Assembly (NCBI RefSeq): GCF_025566885.1
Contig: NZ_JAOQJQ010000006.1
Coordinates: 1-64,000, forward strand
Length of the DNA stretch: 64,000 nt
Source of the DNA: Brotonthovivens ammoniilytica
GTDB lineage: Bacteria; Bacillota; Clostridia; Lachnospirales; Lachnospiraceae
Reading direction: 5' to 3'
In this document: positions 24,537 to 34,184 of the stretch, one piece after another
How positions within the stretch are numbered: position 1 is the first letter of the stretch
How the letters are laid out: every line of letters starts with the position of its first letter
Notes under the pieces: model-generated
What the model was told of the DNA's origin: nothing
The model's database searches: none
The model's input: the letters and a program-made list of their open reading frames with translations, nothing else
Made by a program: the position numbers and the translations under genes

Positions 24537-25466
24537 CTATTCTACTGACTTTTCCCGCAATTCATCCGCCATGGCTCCCAGCTTCCTGAGCCTGTGATTT
24601 ACCCCCGACTTTCCCACCGGAGGATTCAAATAGCTTCCAAGCTCCTGCAAAGATACGTCCGGATGCTCCAGGCGGACTGACGCTATTTCAAATAAATTCG
24701 GCGGCAGTGACGCCAAGCCCACACGTTCCTTAAGAAAACGGATATCATCCACCTGTCTGGCCGCAGCCTGAACCATTTTGTTAATATTGGCGGCATCACA
24801 GTTATACTGGCGGTTGGCGGCATTTCGCATATCCTTGATAATTCTTACATTTTCAAGCTCCATGGAAGCCTGATATGCCTCCATAAGATTCAGCAGATCT
24901 ACAATTCCTTCGCTTTCTTTTACATATACAATTGATTTATTTTTTCTCAGAACAATCTTAGCCTGTATCCCGTAACCGCCCAGCAGTCCACAAAGCAGCT
25001 GTGCCTGCTGTCCGCTGCGGCAGACAATCTCCAGATGATAGGATTTTCCCGGATTGCTCATAGAACCGGAAGCCAGAAATGCTCCCCGGATAAACGCCCG
25101 TCTGCAGCAGTCCCTCTTTAATACAGTGCCGCACAGATCCTCTTCCCGTCCCAGGCAGACTTTTTCTACAATTTTTTGTACTGCGCAGGGGTCATTAATT
25201 CTAATATGATACTGGCGGATTTTTCCCATACCGGCCTGTCCCCGGATATTCAATACCGCATGAACGCCGAATGCTTTCTTCACCAGAGTATAATATTTTT
25301 TCGCCAGTATTACATTTTCTGTGTGAATAACAATTTTTTTCTCGTCACTGCCAATTCCGGTCTCACCGGCAAAACGAATAACCGCAGAAAGTTCCGCCGT
25401 CTTGCAATGCTCTGCCTTTGGAATCAATCTGGATAATTCATCTTTTACATCACTTGAAAAAGACAT
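24537..25466 (-). CDS. whiA: DNA-binding protein WhiA
   Basis: This 309-residue protein has an N-terminal LAGLIDADG-like domain in two halves (SFSSDVKDELSRL, IRGAFLASGSMSNPGKSYHLE). A C-terminal helix-turn-helix follows (about 225-300, ASLPPNLFEIASVRLEHPDVSLQELG and GVNHRLRKL). WhiA affects cell division and chromosome segregation in Firmicutes. It starts 1 nt after the rapZ stop. The yvcK gene that usually lies between rapZ and whiA is absent. Confidence 0.95.
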   Translation of the reverse strand: MSFSSDVKDELSRLIPKAEHCKTAELSAVIRFAGETGIGSDEKKIVIHTENVILAKKYYTLVKKAFGVHAVLNIRGQAGMGKIRQYHIRINDPCAVQKIVEKVCLGREEDLCGTVLKRDCCRRAFIRGAFLASGSMSNPGKSYHLEIVCRSGQQAQLLCGLLGGYGIQAKIVLRKNKSIVYVKESEGIVDLLNLMEAYQASMELENVRIIKDMRNAANRQYNCDAANINKMVQAAARQVDDIRFLKERVGLASLPPNLFEIASVRLEHPDVSLQELGSYLNPPVGKSGVNHRLRKLGAMADELREKSVE

Positions 25467-25467
25467 C

Positions 25468-26343
25468 TTATTTTCCTCTCAGCGCATCTTTTTCCAAATC
25501 CCGATGCTCGATCTTCAGCCCGTATGTACAATTGTTTTTCAGTCTTTTGTATAATTCATTGGCAAGGGTCACCGAACGGTGTTTGCCTCCGGTACAGCCC
25601 ACAGCAATTACCAGCTGATTCTTGCCCTCTTCTACATAATTAGGGAGCAGAAACCGAAGCATGTCCTCGAGCTTGTCCAGAAACTTACCTGCATTTTGCT
25701 GGCCCATAACAAAGTCCTGTATCTCTTTGTCATTTCCATTTTTCGCACGCAGGCCTTCCACATAGTACGGGTTTGGCAGAAATCTTACATCAAACACAAG
25801 GTCGGAATCTGTCGGAATCCCATACTTAAAGCCGAAAGACAAAATTGTCACATAAAGATTGTCAAACTCTCTGCCATTTAAAAAAATCTTCTCCAGCTCC
25901 AGTTTTAGTTCTCTGGTCAGCAGCTGACTGGTATCCAGGATAAAATCTGCCTGTCCCCGCAGAAACTCCATGGCCTTACGTTCCAGTTCAATTCCTTTTT
26001 CCACCCTCTGGCCTCCTGCCAGAGGATGCGACCTTCTTGTTTCTTTATACCGTTTTACAAGCACTTCATCTGATGCATCCAGATACAAAAGCTGTACATT
26101 CAGTCCTTTTTTCTTCATCTCAAGAATCACGTCATGCAGACTTTCCAGATTTTCTCCGCTGCGGATATCAATACTGACAGCAACCTTCTGAAACCGGCTG
26201 CCGTCCTGGAACGCCAGGTCCACAAACCTTTCCATCAGATCTATGGGCAGATTATCCATACAAAAATATCCCATATCTTCCATCATTTTTAATGCTGTAC
26301 TTTTTCCCGCTCCGGACATCCCGGTCATAATCACAACCTGCAT
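25468..26343 (-). CDS. rapZ: RapZ/YvcJ family nucleotide-binding protein
   Basis: This is a 291-residue protein with Walker A GMSGAGKSTALK at 8-19. The family block EDMGYFCMDNLP follows. A middle ETRRSHPLAGGQRVEKGIELER region leads to a C-terminal HRSVTLANEL and HRDLEK. YvcJ hydrolyses GTP in Bacillus; RapZ controls glucosamine-6-phosphate synthase RNA in enterobacteria. In Firmicutes the exact target is uncertain. It is encoded 10 bp after murB. Confidence 0.94.
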   Translation of the reverse strand: MQVVIMTGMSGAGKSTALKMMEDMGYFCMDNLPIDLMERFVDLAFQDGSRFQKVAVSIDIRSGENLESLHDVILEMKKKGLNVQLLYLDASDEVLVKRYKETRRSHPLAGGQRVEKGIELERKAMEFLRGQADFILDTSQLLTRELKLELEKIFLNGREFDNLYVTILSFGFKYGIPTDSDLVFDVRFLPNPYYVEGLRAKNGNDKEIQDFVMGQQNAGKFLDKLEDMLRFLLPNYVEEGKNQLVIAVGCTGGKHRSVTLANELYKRLKNNCTYGLKIEHRDLEKDALRGK

Positions 26344-26353
26344 TCGTCTCTCC

Positions 26354-27322
26354 TTAAAAAGTCCCGATAAACTTTACCTCCGGCTCCAGATTCACTCCGG
26401 ACTGCCGGTATACTTTCTCCTGCACATCCTCCATCAGCCGGCGGATCTGTGCCGAAGTTGCATTTTCTTTATTGATTACAAATCCACAGTGCTTCTCTGA
26501 AATCTGGGCGCCTCCTACCTGATATCCCCGAAGGCCCGCATCCTGAATCAGTTTGCCGGCAAAATATCCTTCCGGACGTTTAAAAGTACTTCCGGCACTT
26601 GGGTACTCTAAAGGCTGTTTGGCAACCCGCTGTTCCTTTAGCTCCTTCATTTTTCCATAAATGTCTTCTGATACCCCTTTTTTCAGTTTTAAAACAGCCT
26701 CTAAAACAATATATCCTTTTTCCGGTATACAGCTGTGGCGGTAAGACAAGTCCAGCGCACCGGCATCCAGCACTTCCACTGCCCCCTCCCGGGTNNNNNN
26801 NNNNNNNNNNNNNNNNNNNNNNNNNNNNNNNNNNNNNNNNNNNNNNNNNNNNNNNNNNNNNNNNNNNNNNNNNNNNNNNNNNNNNNNNNNNNNNNNNNNN
26901 NNNNNNNNNNNNNNNNNNNNNNNNNNNNNNNNNNNNNNNNNNNNNNNNNNNNNNNNNNNNNNNNNNNNNNNNNNNNNNNNNNNNNNNNNNNNNNNNNNNN
27001 NNNNNNNNNNNNNNNNNNNNNNNNNNNNNNNNNNNNNNNNNNNNNNNNNNNNNNNNNNNNNNNNNNNNNNNNNNNNNNNNNNNNNNNNNACGCCTTTGTC
27101 CCCCGCCAGCAGATTGCTTCCGTTTCCGATTACCAGATATTTCTGTTCCCGGACCCGGCAGAGCTTCACCACCTCTTTGATCTGATGGATATCAGGTGTA
27201 AGAAATAATTCGGCGGGGCCGCCGGTGCGAAACGTGGTATGGCGCCACATAGGTTCTTCTTTTAAAACCTGCTCCCCCCCGATTAATTTACATAATTCAT
27301 TATAAAAATCCTGATTCAACAT
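26354..27322 (-). CDS. murB: UDP-N-acetylenolpyruvoylglucosamine reductase MurB (interrupted by a sequence gap)
   Basis: The product is about 322 residues from the ATG at 27322, preceded by ACAGGAGGAT. The frame is open to 27373 but would then overlap the upstream aminopeptidase gene. The N-terminal FAD-binding part (HTTFRTGGPAELF, LVIGNGSNLLAGDKG) and the C-terminal part (YPSAGSTFKRP, AGKLIQDAGLRGYQVGGAQISEKHCGFV) are clearly MurB. Positions 26795-27089 are N, about 98 codons of the FAD/substrate domain. The reading frame is preserved across the gap if its length is exact. MurB reduces UDP-GlcNAc-enolpyruvate with NADPH to make UDP-MurNAc for peptidoglycan. Confidence 0.95.
   Translation of the reverse strand: MLNQDFYNELCKLIGGEQVLKEEPMWRHTTFRTGGPAELFLTPDIHQIKEVVKLCRVREQKYLVIGNGSNLLAGDKGXXXXXXXXXXXXXXXXXXXXXXXXXXXXXXXXXXXXXXXXXXXXXXXXXXXXXXXXXXXXXXXXXXXXXXXXXXXXXXXXXXXXXXXXXXXXXXXXXXXTREGAVEVLDAGALDLSYRHSCIPEKGYIVLEAVLKLKKGVSEDIYGKMKELKEQRVAKQPLEYPSAGSTFKRPEGYFAGKLIQDAGLRGYQVGGAQISEKHCGFVINKENATSAQIRRLMEDVQEKVYRQSGVNLEPEVKFIGTF
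26795..27089. other. Assembly gap (295 N)
   Basis: A run of undetermined bases lies inside murB. Nothing can be said of the content except that both flanks are MurB in the same frame. Confidence 1.
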
Positions 27323-27339
27323 ATCCTCCTGTCTGATTG

Positions 27340-28728
27340 CTAGTTCTGTTTCAGAAAGGCCAAATAACAGCATTTCGCTTCATATAAATCTACCTTGCTG
27401 ATAATCTCCCAGGGAGCATGCATATTAAGAACTGCTACTCCGCTGTCAATCACCTGCATATTATAATTACCTAAAATATACGCGATGGTTCCTCCCCCGC
27501 CCTGGTCAACTTTTCCCAGTTCAGAAGTCTGAAAGTACACATTGTTTTCATCCATCACCCGGCGGATTTGTGCCATATATTCTGCACTTGCATCATTAGA
27601 GCCTGATTTCCCTCTGGCTCCCGTATACTTATTAAATACAACGCCCCTGCCAAAATATGCTGCATTTTTCTTTTCCATGACACTGGGGTAGTTGGGGTCA
27701 TATGCTGCGCTTACATCCGAAGAGAGAGCTGCAGAATTTTCAAGAGCTCTTCTTAAATCAAGCTCTGTATATGCGCCGCAGGCATTCATCACTTCCGCCG
27801 TTATATTTTCAAAAAATCTAGACTGCATTCCGGTAGCCCCCACACTGCCGATTTCTTCCTTATCTACCAGCAGGCAGACACTGGTTTTTTCCGGAATATC
27901 TACCTCCAGCATTGCCGCAAACGAAGGGTATGCACATACCCTGTCATCATGGCCGTATCCCATAATCATGCTGTTATCCAGTCCGTAATTTCTGGCCCCG
28001 CCAGCGGGAACAATTTCAATTTCCGCAGAGAGAAAATCCTCTTCTTCTATCTGATACTGCTCTTTTAGTATGGAGAGAATATTTGCTTTTACTTTTTCCT
28101 TTGTTTCTTTATCTGCTTCTTTTAAAGGCATACTTCCGATAAGGACATCCATATCTTCGCCTTCAATCACTTTTGCAGCCTTTTTCTCAAGCTGAGTTCC
28201 CGCCAGATGAATCAGCAGGTCGCTGACGCCAAATACCGGATCCTCAGGCTTTTCTCCAATATTAATATTTACCGACGTACCGTCTTTTCTTACAACAACT
28301 CCATGGATGGCAAGAGGCAGCGTCACCCACTGATACTTTTTCACGCCGCCGTAATAATGTGTATCAAGCAGCACAAGATCTGTATCTTCATACATAGGAT
28401 TCTGTTTCAAATCCAAACGTGGGGAATCAATATGGGCCCCTAATATATACATGCCCTCCTTCACAGGCTGTCTGCCAATGATATACAGGGCCATAGATTT
28501 TCCTTTATTATCCGCATAAACCCGGTCTCCGGGTTTTAAAGTTCTGTTCTCTTTCAGCACTGTTTTGATATCAACAAACCCTGCTTCCTCTGCCTGCTTT
28601 ACGATTTCAGTTACACATTCCCTCTCTGTCTTGCAGTCCGATATAAAGGTTCTGTATTTTTCCGCAAAAGCAAACACTTCTGCAAGTTCTTCCTTGGAAT
28701 ATTTCTTCCAGGCATTTTTTCTTTCCAT
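27340..28728 (-). CDS. M18-family zinc aminopeptidase
   Basis: This 462-residue protein has the M18 layout. It shows the metal-ligand block GAHIDSPRLDLKQNP near residue 97, KEEIGSVGATGMQ (catalytic Glu region) near 295, and a late SELGKVDQGGGGTIAYI with NMHAPWEIISK. M18 enzymes form large cytoplasmic tetrahedral complexes that remove N-terminal residues from peptides. It is inserted between hprK and murB and shares their operon (24 bp after hprK, 17 bp before murB). Confidence 0.93.
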   Translation of the reverse strand: MERKNAWKKYSKEELAEVFAFAEKYRTFISDCKTERECVTEIVKQAEEAGFVDIKTVLKENRTLKPGDRVYADNKGKSMALYIIGRQPVKEGMYILGAHIDSPRLDLKQNPMYEDTDLVLLDTHYYGGVKKYQWVTLPLAIHGVVVRKDGTSVNINIGEKPEDPVFGVSDLLIHLAGTQLEKKAAKVIEGEDMDVLIGSMPLKEADKETKEKVKANILSILKEQYQIEEEDFLSAEIEIVPAGGARNYGLDNSMIMGYGHDDRVCAYPSFAAMLEVDIPEKTSVCLLVDKEEIGSVGATGMQSRFFENITAEVMNACGAYTELDLRRALENSAALSSDVSAAYDPNYPSVMEKKNAAYFGRGVVFNKYTGARGKSGSNDASAEYMAQIRRVMDENNVYFQTSELGKVDQGGGGTIAYILGNYNMQVIDSGVAVLNMHAPWEIISKVDLYEAKCCYLAFLKQN

Positions 28729-28752
28729 AACAACAGGTTCCTTTCTGTTTCC

Positions 28753-29688
28753 TTAATCCATATTTTTTCCATTTGCAAGATTCTCCTGCACTCTGCGGTA
28801 CAGCTCATGAGCCGCATTATATCCCATCTTCTTCTGTCTGTGATTAACAGCTGCCGCCTCGCAGATTACTGCCAGATTACGGCCCGGACGGATGGGAATG
28901 GAGTGACAGACAATTTTATTTCCAAGAATCTCCGTATATTCTTCTTCCAGTCCCAGACGATCATACTCTTTTTCTTTTTTCCAGTCTTCCAGTTTAATCA
29001 CCAGATCAATGTTTTGCTTCTCTTTTACACATTCCACACCAAACAATGTCTTTACATCAATAATTCCGATTCCCCGGAGTTCTATAAAATATCTTGTAAT
29101 ATCAGGAGAAGTCCCGGTAAGGGTATTGTCATTGATTTTGCGGATCTCTACCACATCATCCGTAACTAAACGATGGCCCCGGCGGATTAACTCCAGCGCA
29201 GCTTCACTCTTTCCGATGCCGCTCTCTCCCATAATCAGGAGCCCTTCACCGTAAACATCCACCAGCACACCGTGAATGGAAATACAAGGAGCCAGATCCC
29301 GGTTTAATCTGTATATAATTTCCGAAGTAAAATTAGATGTGGCATTTGGGGTCCCCAGCACCGGAATGCCGTTTTCTGCGGCAATCTTTAAAAATTCCTC
29401 TTCCGGCTGGAAACTCTTACAGAAAACAACGCAGGGAACATCATAGCTTAAAAACTGATGATAAATTTCATGACGCCGTTTTGGCTCTAAGTGCTCCAGA
29501 TACGTATATTCCACCGTGCCGATAATCTGAAGCCGTTCCTGTTCAAAGTGTTCAAAAAATCCTGTCATCTGAAGCGCCGGCCGGTTAATATCCGGCAGGG
29601 TAATAAAACGTGCGGACAAATCCACACACGGTGTATAATTTTTCAGTTCCATTCGTTCTGCTATTTTCTGTACGCTTACTCCCTGCAT
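28753..29688 (-). CDS. hprK: HPr(Ser) kinase/phosphorylase
   Basis: This 311-residue protein has an N-terminal regulatory domain followed by the catalytic domain. It has the P-loop GESGIGKSEAALEL at about 155, the RGHRLVTDDVVEI block, and the family signature ELRGIGIIDVKTLFGV at about 205. HprK phosphorylates or dephosphorylates HPr at a serine according to glycolytic state and so drives catabolite control. Start is supported by GGAGGGAATC. Confidence 0.97.
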   Translation of the reverse strand: MQGVSVQKIAERMELKNYTPCVDLSARFITLPDINRPALQMTGFFEHFEQERLQIIGTVEYTYLEHLEPKRRHEIYHQFLSYDVPCVVFCKSFQPEEEFLKIAAENGIPVLGTPNATSNFTSEIIYRLNRDLAPCISIHGVLVDVYGEGLLIMGESGIGKSEAALELIRRGHRLVTDDVVEIRKINDNTLTGTSPDITRYFIELRGIGIIDVKTLFGVECVKEKQNIDLVIKLEDWKKEKEYDRLGLEEEYTEILGNKIVCHSIPIRPGRNLAVICEAAAVNHRQKKMGYNAAHELYRRVQENLANGKNMD

Positions 29689-29802
29689 ATGATTCCCTCC
29701 ACATTCTTATAGTGTTCGTTTTCTTCCTTCTCTATCATACTATTTTTATCCAATTATATCATTTTTTCAGCTTTGCCGCAGTGCAATTCTGCGGGAAGTC
29801 TT

Positions 29803-31692
29803 TTACTTTGCAGACAATTCCCCCGGCATTTTTATAACGTGGAAAAAATCATATACCGCTCTGGCAGCCTTTTGATTCATTTCCGGTATTTCCAAAAGCT
29901 GCTGGATTTCAGCCTGACGTATGGCATCCAATGACTGAAAACTGCGCATCAGCGCCTTTCTTCTGGCCGGTCCAATGCCCGGAATATCATCCAGCACAGA
30001 ATGCACCTGCTCCTTACTTCTCAAAGAACGATGATATTCAATGGCAAATCTGTGGGCTTCATCCTGGATTCTTGTAATCAGTTTAAATCCCTCACTGCTT
30101 TTATCTATGGGAATTTCTCTGTTTTCAAAGTACAGTCCACGAGTCCGGTGGAAATCATCTTTTACCATTCCACAGACCGGAATCGTAAGTTTTAGCTCAT
30201 CTAACACTTTCAGTGCAATATTTACCTGGCCTTTTCCGCCGTCCATTAAAATTAAATCCGGGAATTTTGTAAAGCTCCCAAACTTTTCTTCCACATCCTT
30301 TTCCCTAAGCTGCTTTTGTTCAGACAGTCCATGGGTAAATCTGCGGGTGAGCACCTCATGCATAGATGCGTAATCGTCAGGCCCTGTTACCGTTTTTAGC
30401 TTAAACCGCCGGTAATCACTTCTGCATGGTTTCCCCTTTTCATAAACAACCATAGAACCCACGGATTCAAACCCATTGGTATTGGAAATATCAAAAGCTT
30501 CCATCCGCCGGACATCGGAAAGCCCCAGCAAAGATGCAATCTCCTTTGCCGCACCGATGGTTCTGCCTTCCTCCCGCCGGATCTTTTCCCGGTCCTGATT
30601 TAGTACCAGTCTGGCATTCTGGGCAGCCAGCTCCACAAGCTTTTCTCTGGAGCCTTTCCTTGGCACTCTGATGTAAACTTTCTGGCCTCTTCGCTGCGTG
30701 AGCCATTCCGCTATAATTTCTTCCTCCTCAATCAGACAGGGAAGGATAATTTCTTTCGGTATAAAAGGCGTTCCGGCGTAATACTGTTTCAGAAAAGTCC
30801 CAAGAATCTGCTCCTTTGTATCCTCATTGGCAATGGTTACATGAAAATGCTCCCGGCCAATGAGACGTCCATCTCTTACAAAAAACACCTGCACAACCGC
30901 ATCCCTCTCATCCATAGCCAGGGCCAGCACATCTCTATCTTCACCGTCAGAACTTGTGATTTTCTGCTTCTGGGCTACCGCCTTTACACTGTTTAAAAGC
31001 TCCCGGTATTCAATTGCTTTTTCAAATTCCATATCTTCGGAAGCCTTCTGCATTTTTTCTTCCAGCATTTTAATTACCGGCTGATAATTGCCGTTTAAGA
31101 AACTGACTGCCTGCCGGATGCGCTCCTGATAATCTTCCGGAGTTATGTATCCCTGACAGGGAGCCATACACTGGTGGATATGATAATTCAGACAGGGGCG
31201 TTCTTTTTTGATATCCCTGGGCAGAGAACGGCTGCAGGTTCTTAAACAATACAGCTTGCACAGCAGTTCAATCGTATCCTTCACCGCGCCCGCACTTGTA
31301 TATGGTCCAAAATATCTGGACTTATCTTTTTTCATCGTACGTGAAAAGAGGACCCTGGGGTAAGTTTCCCCCAGAGTCACCTTAATATACGGATATGTTT
31401 TATCGTCCTTTAACATAGTATTATATTTGGGACGATGTTCTTTTATCAGATTGCATTCCAGCACCAGGGCTTCCAGCTCGGAATCGGTGATAATATACTC
31501 AAAATAGCTCACTTGTGTTACCATCTTCTCGATCTTCGGCCCCTTATTTCTGCTGGACTGAAAATACTGACGGACACGGTTCTTTAAGCTTACCGCCTTT
31601 CCCACATATATGATGGCATCTTTGCTGTCATGCATAATATATACCCCGGGCCTGCCGGGAAGTTTTTTTAATTCTTCCTGAATATCAAACAT
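29803..31692 (-). CDS. uvrC: Excinuclease ABC subunit C
   Basis: This 629-residue protein has the UvrC domain order. The GIY-YIG nuclease comes first (about 10-95, GRPGVYIMHDSKDAIIYVGKA). A Cys cluster (CRTCSRSL, CLNYHIHQCMAPC) and a UVR motif (about 205-240) follow. Next is an RNase H-like nuclease domain (EAFDISNTNGFESVGSMVV). Last is a pair of C-terminal helix-hairpin-helix motifs (DDIPGIGPARRKALM). It makes the two incisions in nucleotide excision repair with UvrAB. It starts 1 nt after the ftsH stop. Confidence 0.97.
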   Translation of the reverse strand: MFDIQEELKKLPGRPGVYIMHDSKDAIIYVGKAVSLKNRVRQYFQSSRNKGPKIEKMVTQVSYFEYIITDSELEALVLECNLIKEHRPKYNTMLKDDKTYPYIKVTLGETYPRVLFSRTMKKDKSRYFGPYTSAGAVKDTIELLCKLYCLRTCSRSLPRDIKKERPCLNYHIHQCMAPCQGYITPEDYQERIRQAVSFLNGNYQPVIKMLEEKMQKASEDMEFEKAIEYRELLNSVKAVAQKQKITSSDGEDRDVLALAMDERDAVVQVFFVRDGRLIGREHFHVTIANEDTKEQILGTFLKQYYAGTPFIPKEIILPCLIEEEEIIAEWLTQRRGQKVYIRVPRKGSREKLVELAAQNARLVLNQDREKIRREEGRTIGAAKEIASLLGLSDVRRMEAFDISNTNGFESVGSMVVYEKGKPCRSDYRRFKLKTVTGPDDYASMHEVLTRRFTHGLSEQKQLREKDVEEKFGSFTKFPDLILMDGGKGQVNIALKVLDELKLTIPVCGMVKDDFHRTRGLYFENREIPIDKSSEGFKLITRIQDEAHRFAIEYHRSLRSKEQVHSVLDDIPGIGPARRKALMRSFQSLDAIRQAEIQQLLEIPEMNQKAARAVYDFFHVIKMPGELSAK

Positions 31693-31693
31693 G

Positions 31694-33763
31694 TTATTTC
31701 ATGTCATCCTCTTCAAATGCTTCTGCAGGAGCAACTACAGGCAGCGGTTCTTCTTCTTTACCGTTATCTTCTGCCTTCTTCTCTGCTTCATCCGTCTCGG
31801 ATGCTTTTGCATACTGACGTTCCGGAACGTTTTCTTTCGTCTCGCTGACGGAATCTTTTACCACATCTTCCGACGGTTCGCCTTTCATTCTGCGGAAAAT
31901 ATCCATAAACTCTTTTCCGGTAATTGTCTCGTGCTCGTACAGATAATTTGTAATCTCTTCCAGAATATCTCTATTGTCTTTGAGCATCTGTTTTGCCTGC
32001 TCATAGCTTCTCCTGAGAATCCCTTTTACTTCATCATCAATAAGAGCCGCAGTAGCCTCTCCACAGTTCTGAACAGGTCTGCCGTCCAGATAACGGCTTT
32101 CAATAGATTCCAGTCCCATAAGACCGAACTTCTCGGACATACCAAACTGTGTCACCATAGCTCTTGCGATCTTGGTTGCCTGTTCAATATCATTGGCAGC
32201 ACCTGTTGTTACAGAATCGCAGGTAATCTCTTCTGCCGCGCGGCCCGCCATATAAGAAACAATCCGCGCCTCAAGCTCGGCTTTTGTGTTGAGGTATTTT
32301 TCCTCCTCCGGCGTCTGAAGAGTATATCCAAGGGAGCCCATAGTTCTTGGCACAATTGTAATCTTTTGTACCGGCTCTGAATCCTTCTGCAGCGCCATAA
32401 CAAGCGCGTGCCCTACCTCGTGATAAGCAACCAGACGTTTTTCTTTTGGTCCCATCACCCGGTCCTTTTTCTCTTTACCGGCGATTACAACCTCAAAGGC
32501 TTCAAAAAGATCATTCTGATTAACAGCTCTTCTGCCATGCTTTACCGCATTGATTGCTGCTTCATTAATCATATTGGCCAGATCTGAGCCCACACACCCT
32601 GCAGTTGCAAGAGCGATGGCATCCAGATCAACGGTATCATCCATGAGAACATTTTTAGAATGTACTTTTAACGTCTCAAGTCTTCCTTTCAGATCCGGCT
32701 TATCAACAATAATCCGTCTGTCAAAACGTCCCGGACGCAGCAGCGCCTTATCCAGCACCTCCGGACGGTTGGTAGCCGCCAGAATCAAAAGACCTTTTGA
32801 TGTATCAAATCCGTCCATCTCCGCAAGAAGCTGATTTAACGTCTGTTCCCGCTCATCGTTGCCGCCGCCGTAATGAGAGTCACGGCTCTTGCCGATAGCA
32901 TCAATCTCATCAATAAAAATAATACACGGCGCCTGTTTCTGAGCTTCTTTAAATAAATCTCTTACACGGGAAGCTCCAAGACCTACAAACATTTCTACAA
33001 AGTCAGAACCGGCCAGAGAGAAAAACGGAACCTTTGCCTCCCCTGCCACTGCCTTTGCCAGCAGTGTTTTACCAGTACCCGGAGGTCCTACAAGCAGAGC
33101 TCCTTTGGGAAGCTTTGCACCGATTTCGGTATATTTCTTAGGATTATGAAGAAAATCTACCACTTCCTGAAGAGACTCTTTTGCCTCGTCCTGACCGGCA
33201 ACATCTTTAAATGTAACACCGGTAGATTTCTCCACATATACTTTTGCATTGTTTTTGGTAACCCCCATCATGCCGCCGGCTCCGCCGCCTACTTTCCGCA
33301 TAACAAAGGAAAATACAAGCCACAAAAGCAGAATTGGAATCAGGAAACTCAAAATACTAGAGATCCATGCATATGTGTTATTGGGAATCGTGCCGGAAAC
33401 CTCCACATTCTTTTTCTCCAGGCGTTCTAGCAGCGTCTCGTCTTTTAAGACACCTGTGTGATAGGTAACTTTATAAAAGCCCTGCTGCTCACTTTCTTTC
33501 GGTTCAATCTTGATGACACTTGTACCGATCTCAACCTTTTTCACTTCTCCTTTATCTACTTTTTCCAGAAACTCTGTATATGAAATTTCCTGGTCTGTAT
33601 AATTGCTTATCTTATTGCTGACAAAGCTGACAAGCATCAGGAAAATCAGGGTAACCAGAACAAAAATCAGAAGACTCTGTCCGTTTTTTCCATTCTTTTT
33701 ATTATTATTGCCTCCCCTGTTTCCATTATCAGGCTGATTTGGATTCATACCATTATTCTCCAT
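31694..33763 (-). CDS. ftsH: ATP-dependent zinc metalloprotease FtsH
   Basis: This 689-residue protein has two TM segments (about 30-50 and 135-158) around an extracytoplasmic domain. The AAA module has Walker A GPPGTGKT, Walker B CIIFIDEIDA and the SRH ATNRPEVLDKALLRPGRFDR. The M41 peptidase has zinc site HEVGH where most homologues have HEAGH, a conservative change. The Asn/Gly-rich N-terminus and acidic C-terminal tail are unremarkable. FtsH degrades membrane and regulatory proteins. The first ATG lacks a good ribosome site. The ATG five codons later (33748) has GGAGAA at proper spacing and may be the true start. Confidence 0.96.
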   Translation of the reverse strand: MENNGMNPNQPDNGNRGGNNNKKNGKNGQSLLIFVLVTLIFLMLVSFVSNKISNYTDQEISYTEFLEKVDKGEVKKVEIGTSVIKIEPKESEQQGFYKVTYHTGVLKDETLLERLEKKNVEVSGTIPNNTYAWISSILSFLIPILLLWLVFSFVMRKVGGGAGGMMGVTKNNAKVYVEKSTGVTFKDVAGQDEAKESLQEVVDFLHNPKKYTEIGAKLPKGALLVGPPGTGKTLLAKAVAGEAKVPFFSLAGSDFVEMFVGLGASRVRDLFKEAQKQAPCIIFIDEIDAIGKSRDSHYGGGNDEREQTLNQLLAEMDGFDTSKGLLILAATNRPEVLDKALLRPGRFDRRIIVDKPDLKGRLETLKVHSKNVLMDDTVDLDAIALATAGCVGSDLANMINEAAINAVKHGRRAVNQNDLFEAFEVVIAGKEKKDRVMGPKEKRLVAYHEVGHALVMALQKDSEPVQKITIVPRTMGSLGYTLQTPEEEKYLNTKAELEARIVSYMAGRAAEEITCDSVTTGAANDIEQATKIARAMVTQFGMSEKFGLMGLESIESRYLDGRPVQNCGEATAALIDDEVKGILRRSYEQAKQMLKDNRDILEEITNYLYEHETITGKEFMDIFRRMKGEPSEDVVKDSVSETKENVPERQYAKASETDEAEKKAEDNGKEEEPLPVVAPAEAFEEDDMK

Positions 33764-34184
33764 TACTTTTTACTTGCAGCAGGAAATCCTGCGCGTTCCT
33801 TTCTCTAATCTGCTGTAAAAGCCAGGCTGATGACTATATCAGCAATTACCATACATTATATGTTTATTCAAATCATAAATCAATACGGAGTTCGTGAACT
33901 TTTCTTGATTTTTCTAAAGTTTTTCTAAATTAGCAGTCCCCTGACAGACAATGTTTTGCCGCGTTGGGACCCATGATTTTTGTCTGCATTTTTGCATCTG
34001 TTTTTGCTTCCTTTTTCATTCTATGCAATATCTTTAGCTCTATCCAAGGATGATTCTGGTTAAATACTTTTTGGATTTTAAAGTTTTTTCAGAAACAGGT
34101 GGATTATTTTTCGACAAGGTTGTATAATATCTTAGTTATATTGATTTTCAGAAATTCTATTACATAAATCGAGGAGGAAAACGA
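33764..34184. other. Intergenic region between divergent ftsH and pyrG (421 bp)
   Basis: No gene seen. A small GCAGGAAATCCTGC dyad lies just upstream of ftsH. The pyrG promoter is at the right end. The middle is AT-rich without recognisable riboswitch structure. Confidence 0.7.
34100..34128 (+). promoter_or_regulatory. pyrG promoter
   Basis: A perfect -10 TATAAT (34123-34128) stands with a poor -35 (TGGATT, 34100-34105) at 17 nt. The leader would be about 50 nt and ends in GAGGAGG before the ATG. I do not see the initial G run or terminator that mark CTP-controlled pyrG leaders in other Firmicutes. Confidence 0.55.

Noticed and set aside
26599..27208. Plus-strand open frames across the N gap in murB
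   Set aside because: They exist only because N positions contain no stop codons; the minus-strand MurB frame is clear.
34129..34184. CTP-responsive attenuator in the pyrG leader
   Set aside because: The leader is about 50 nt with no initial G run and no terminator hairpin before the start codon.
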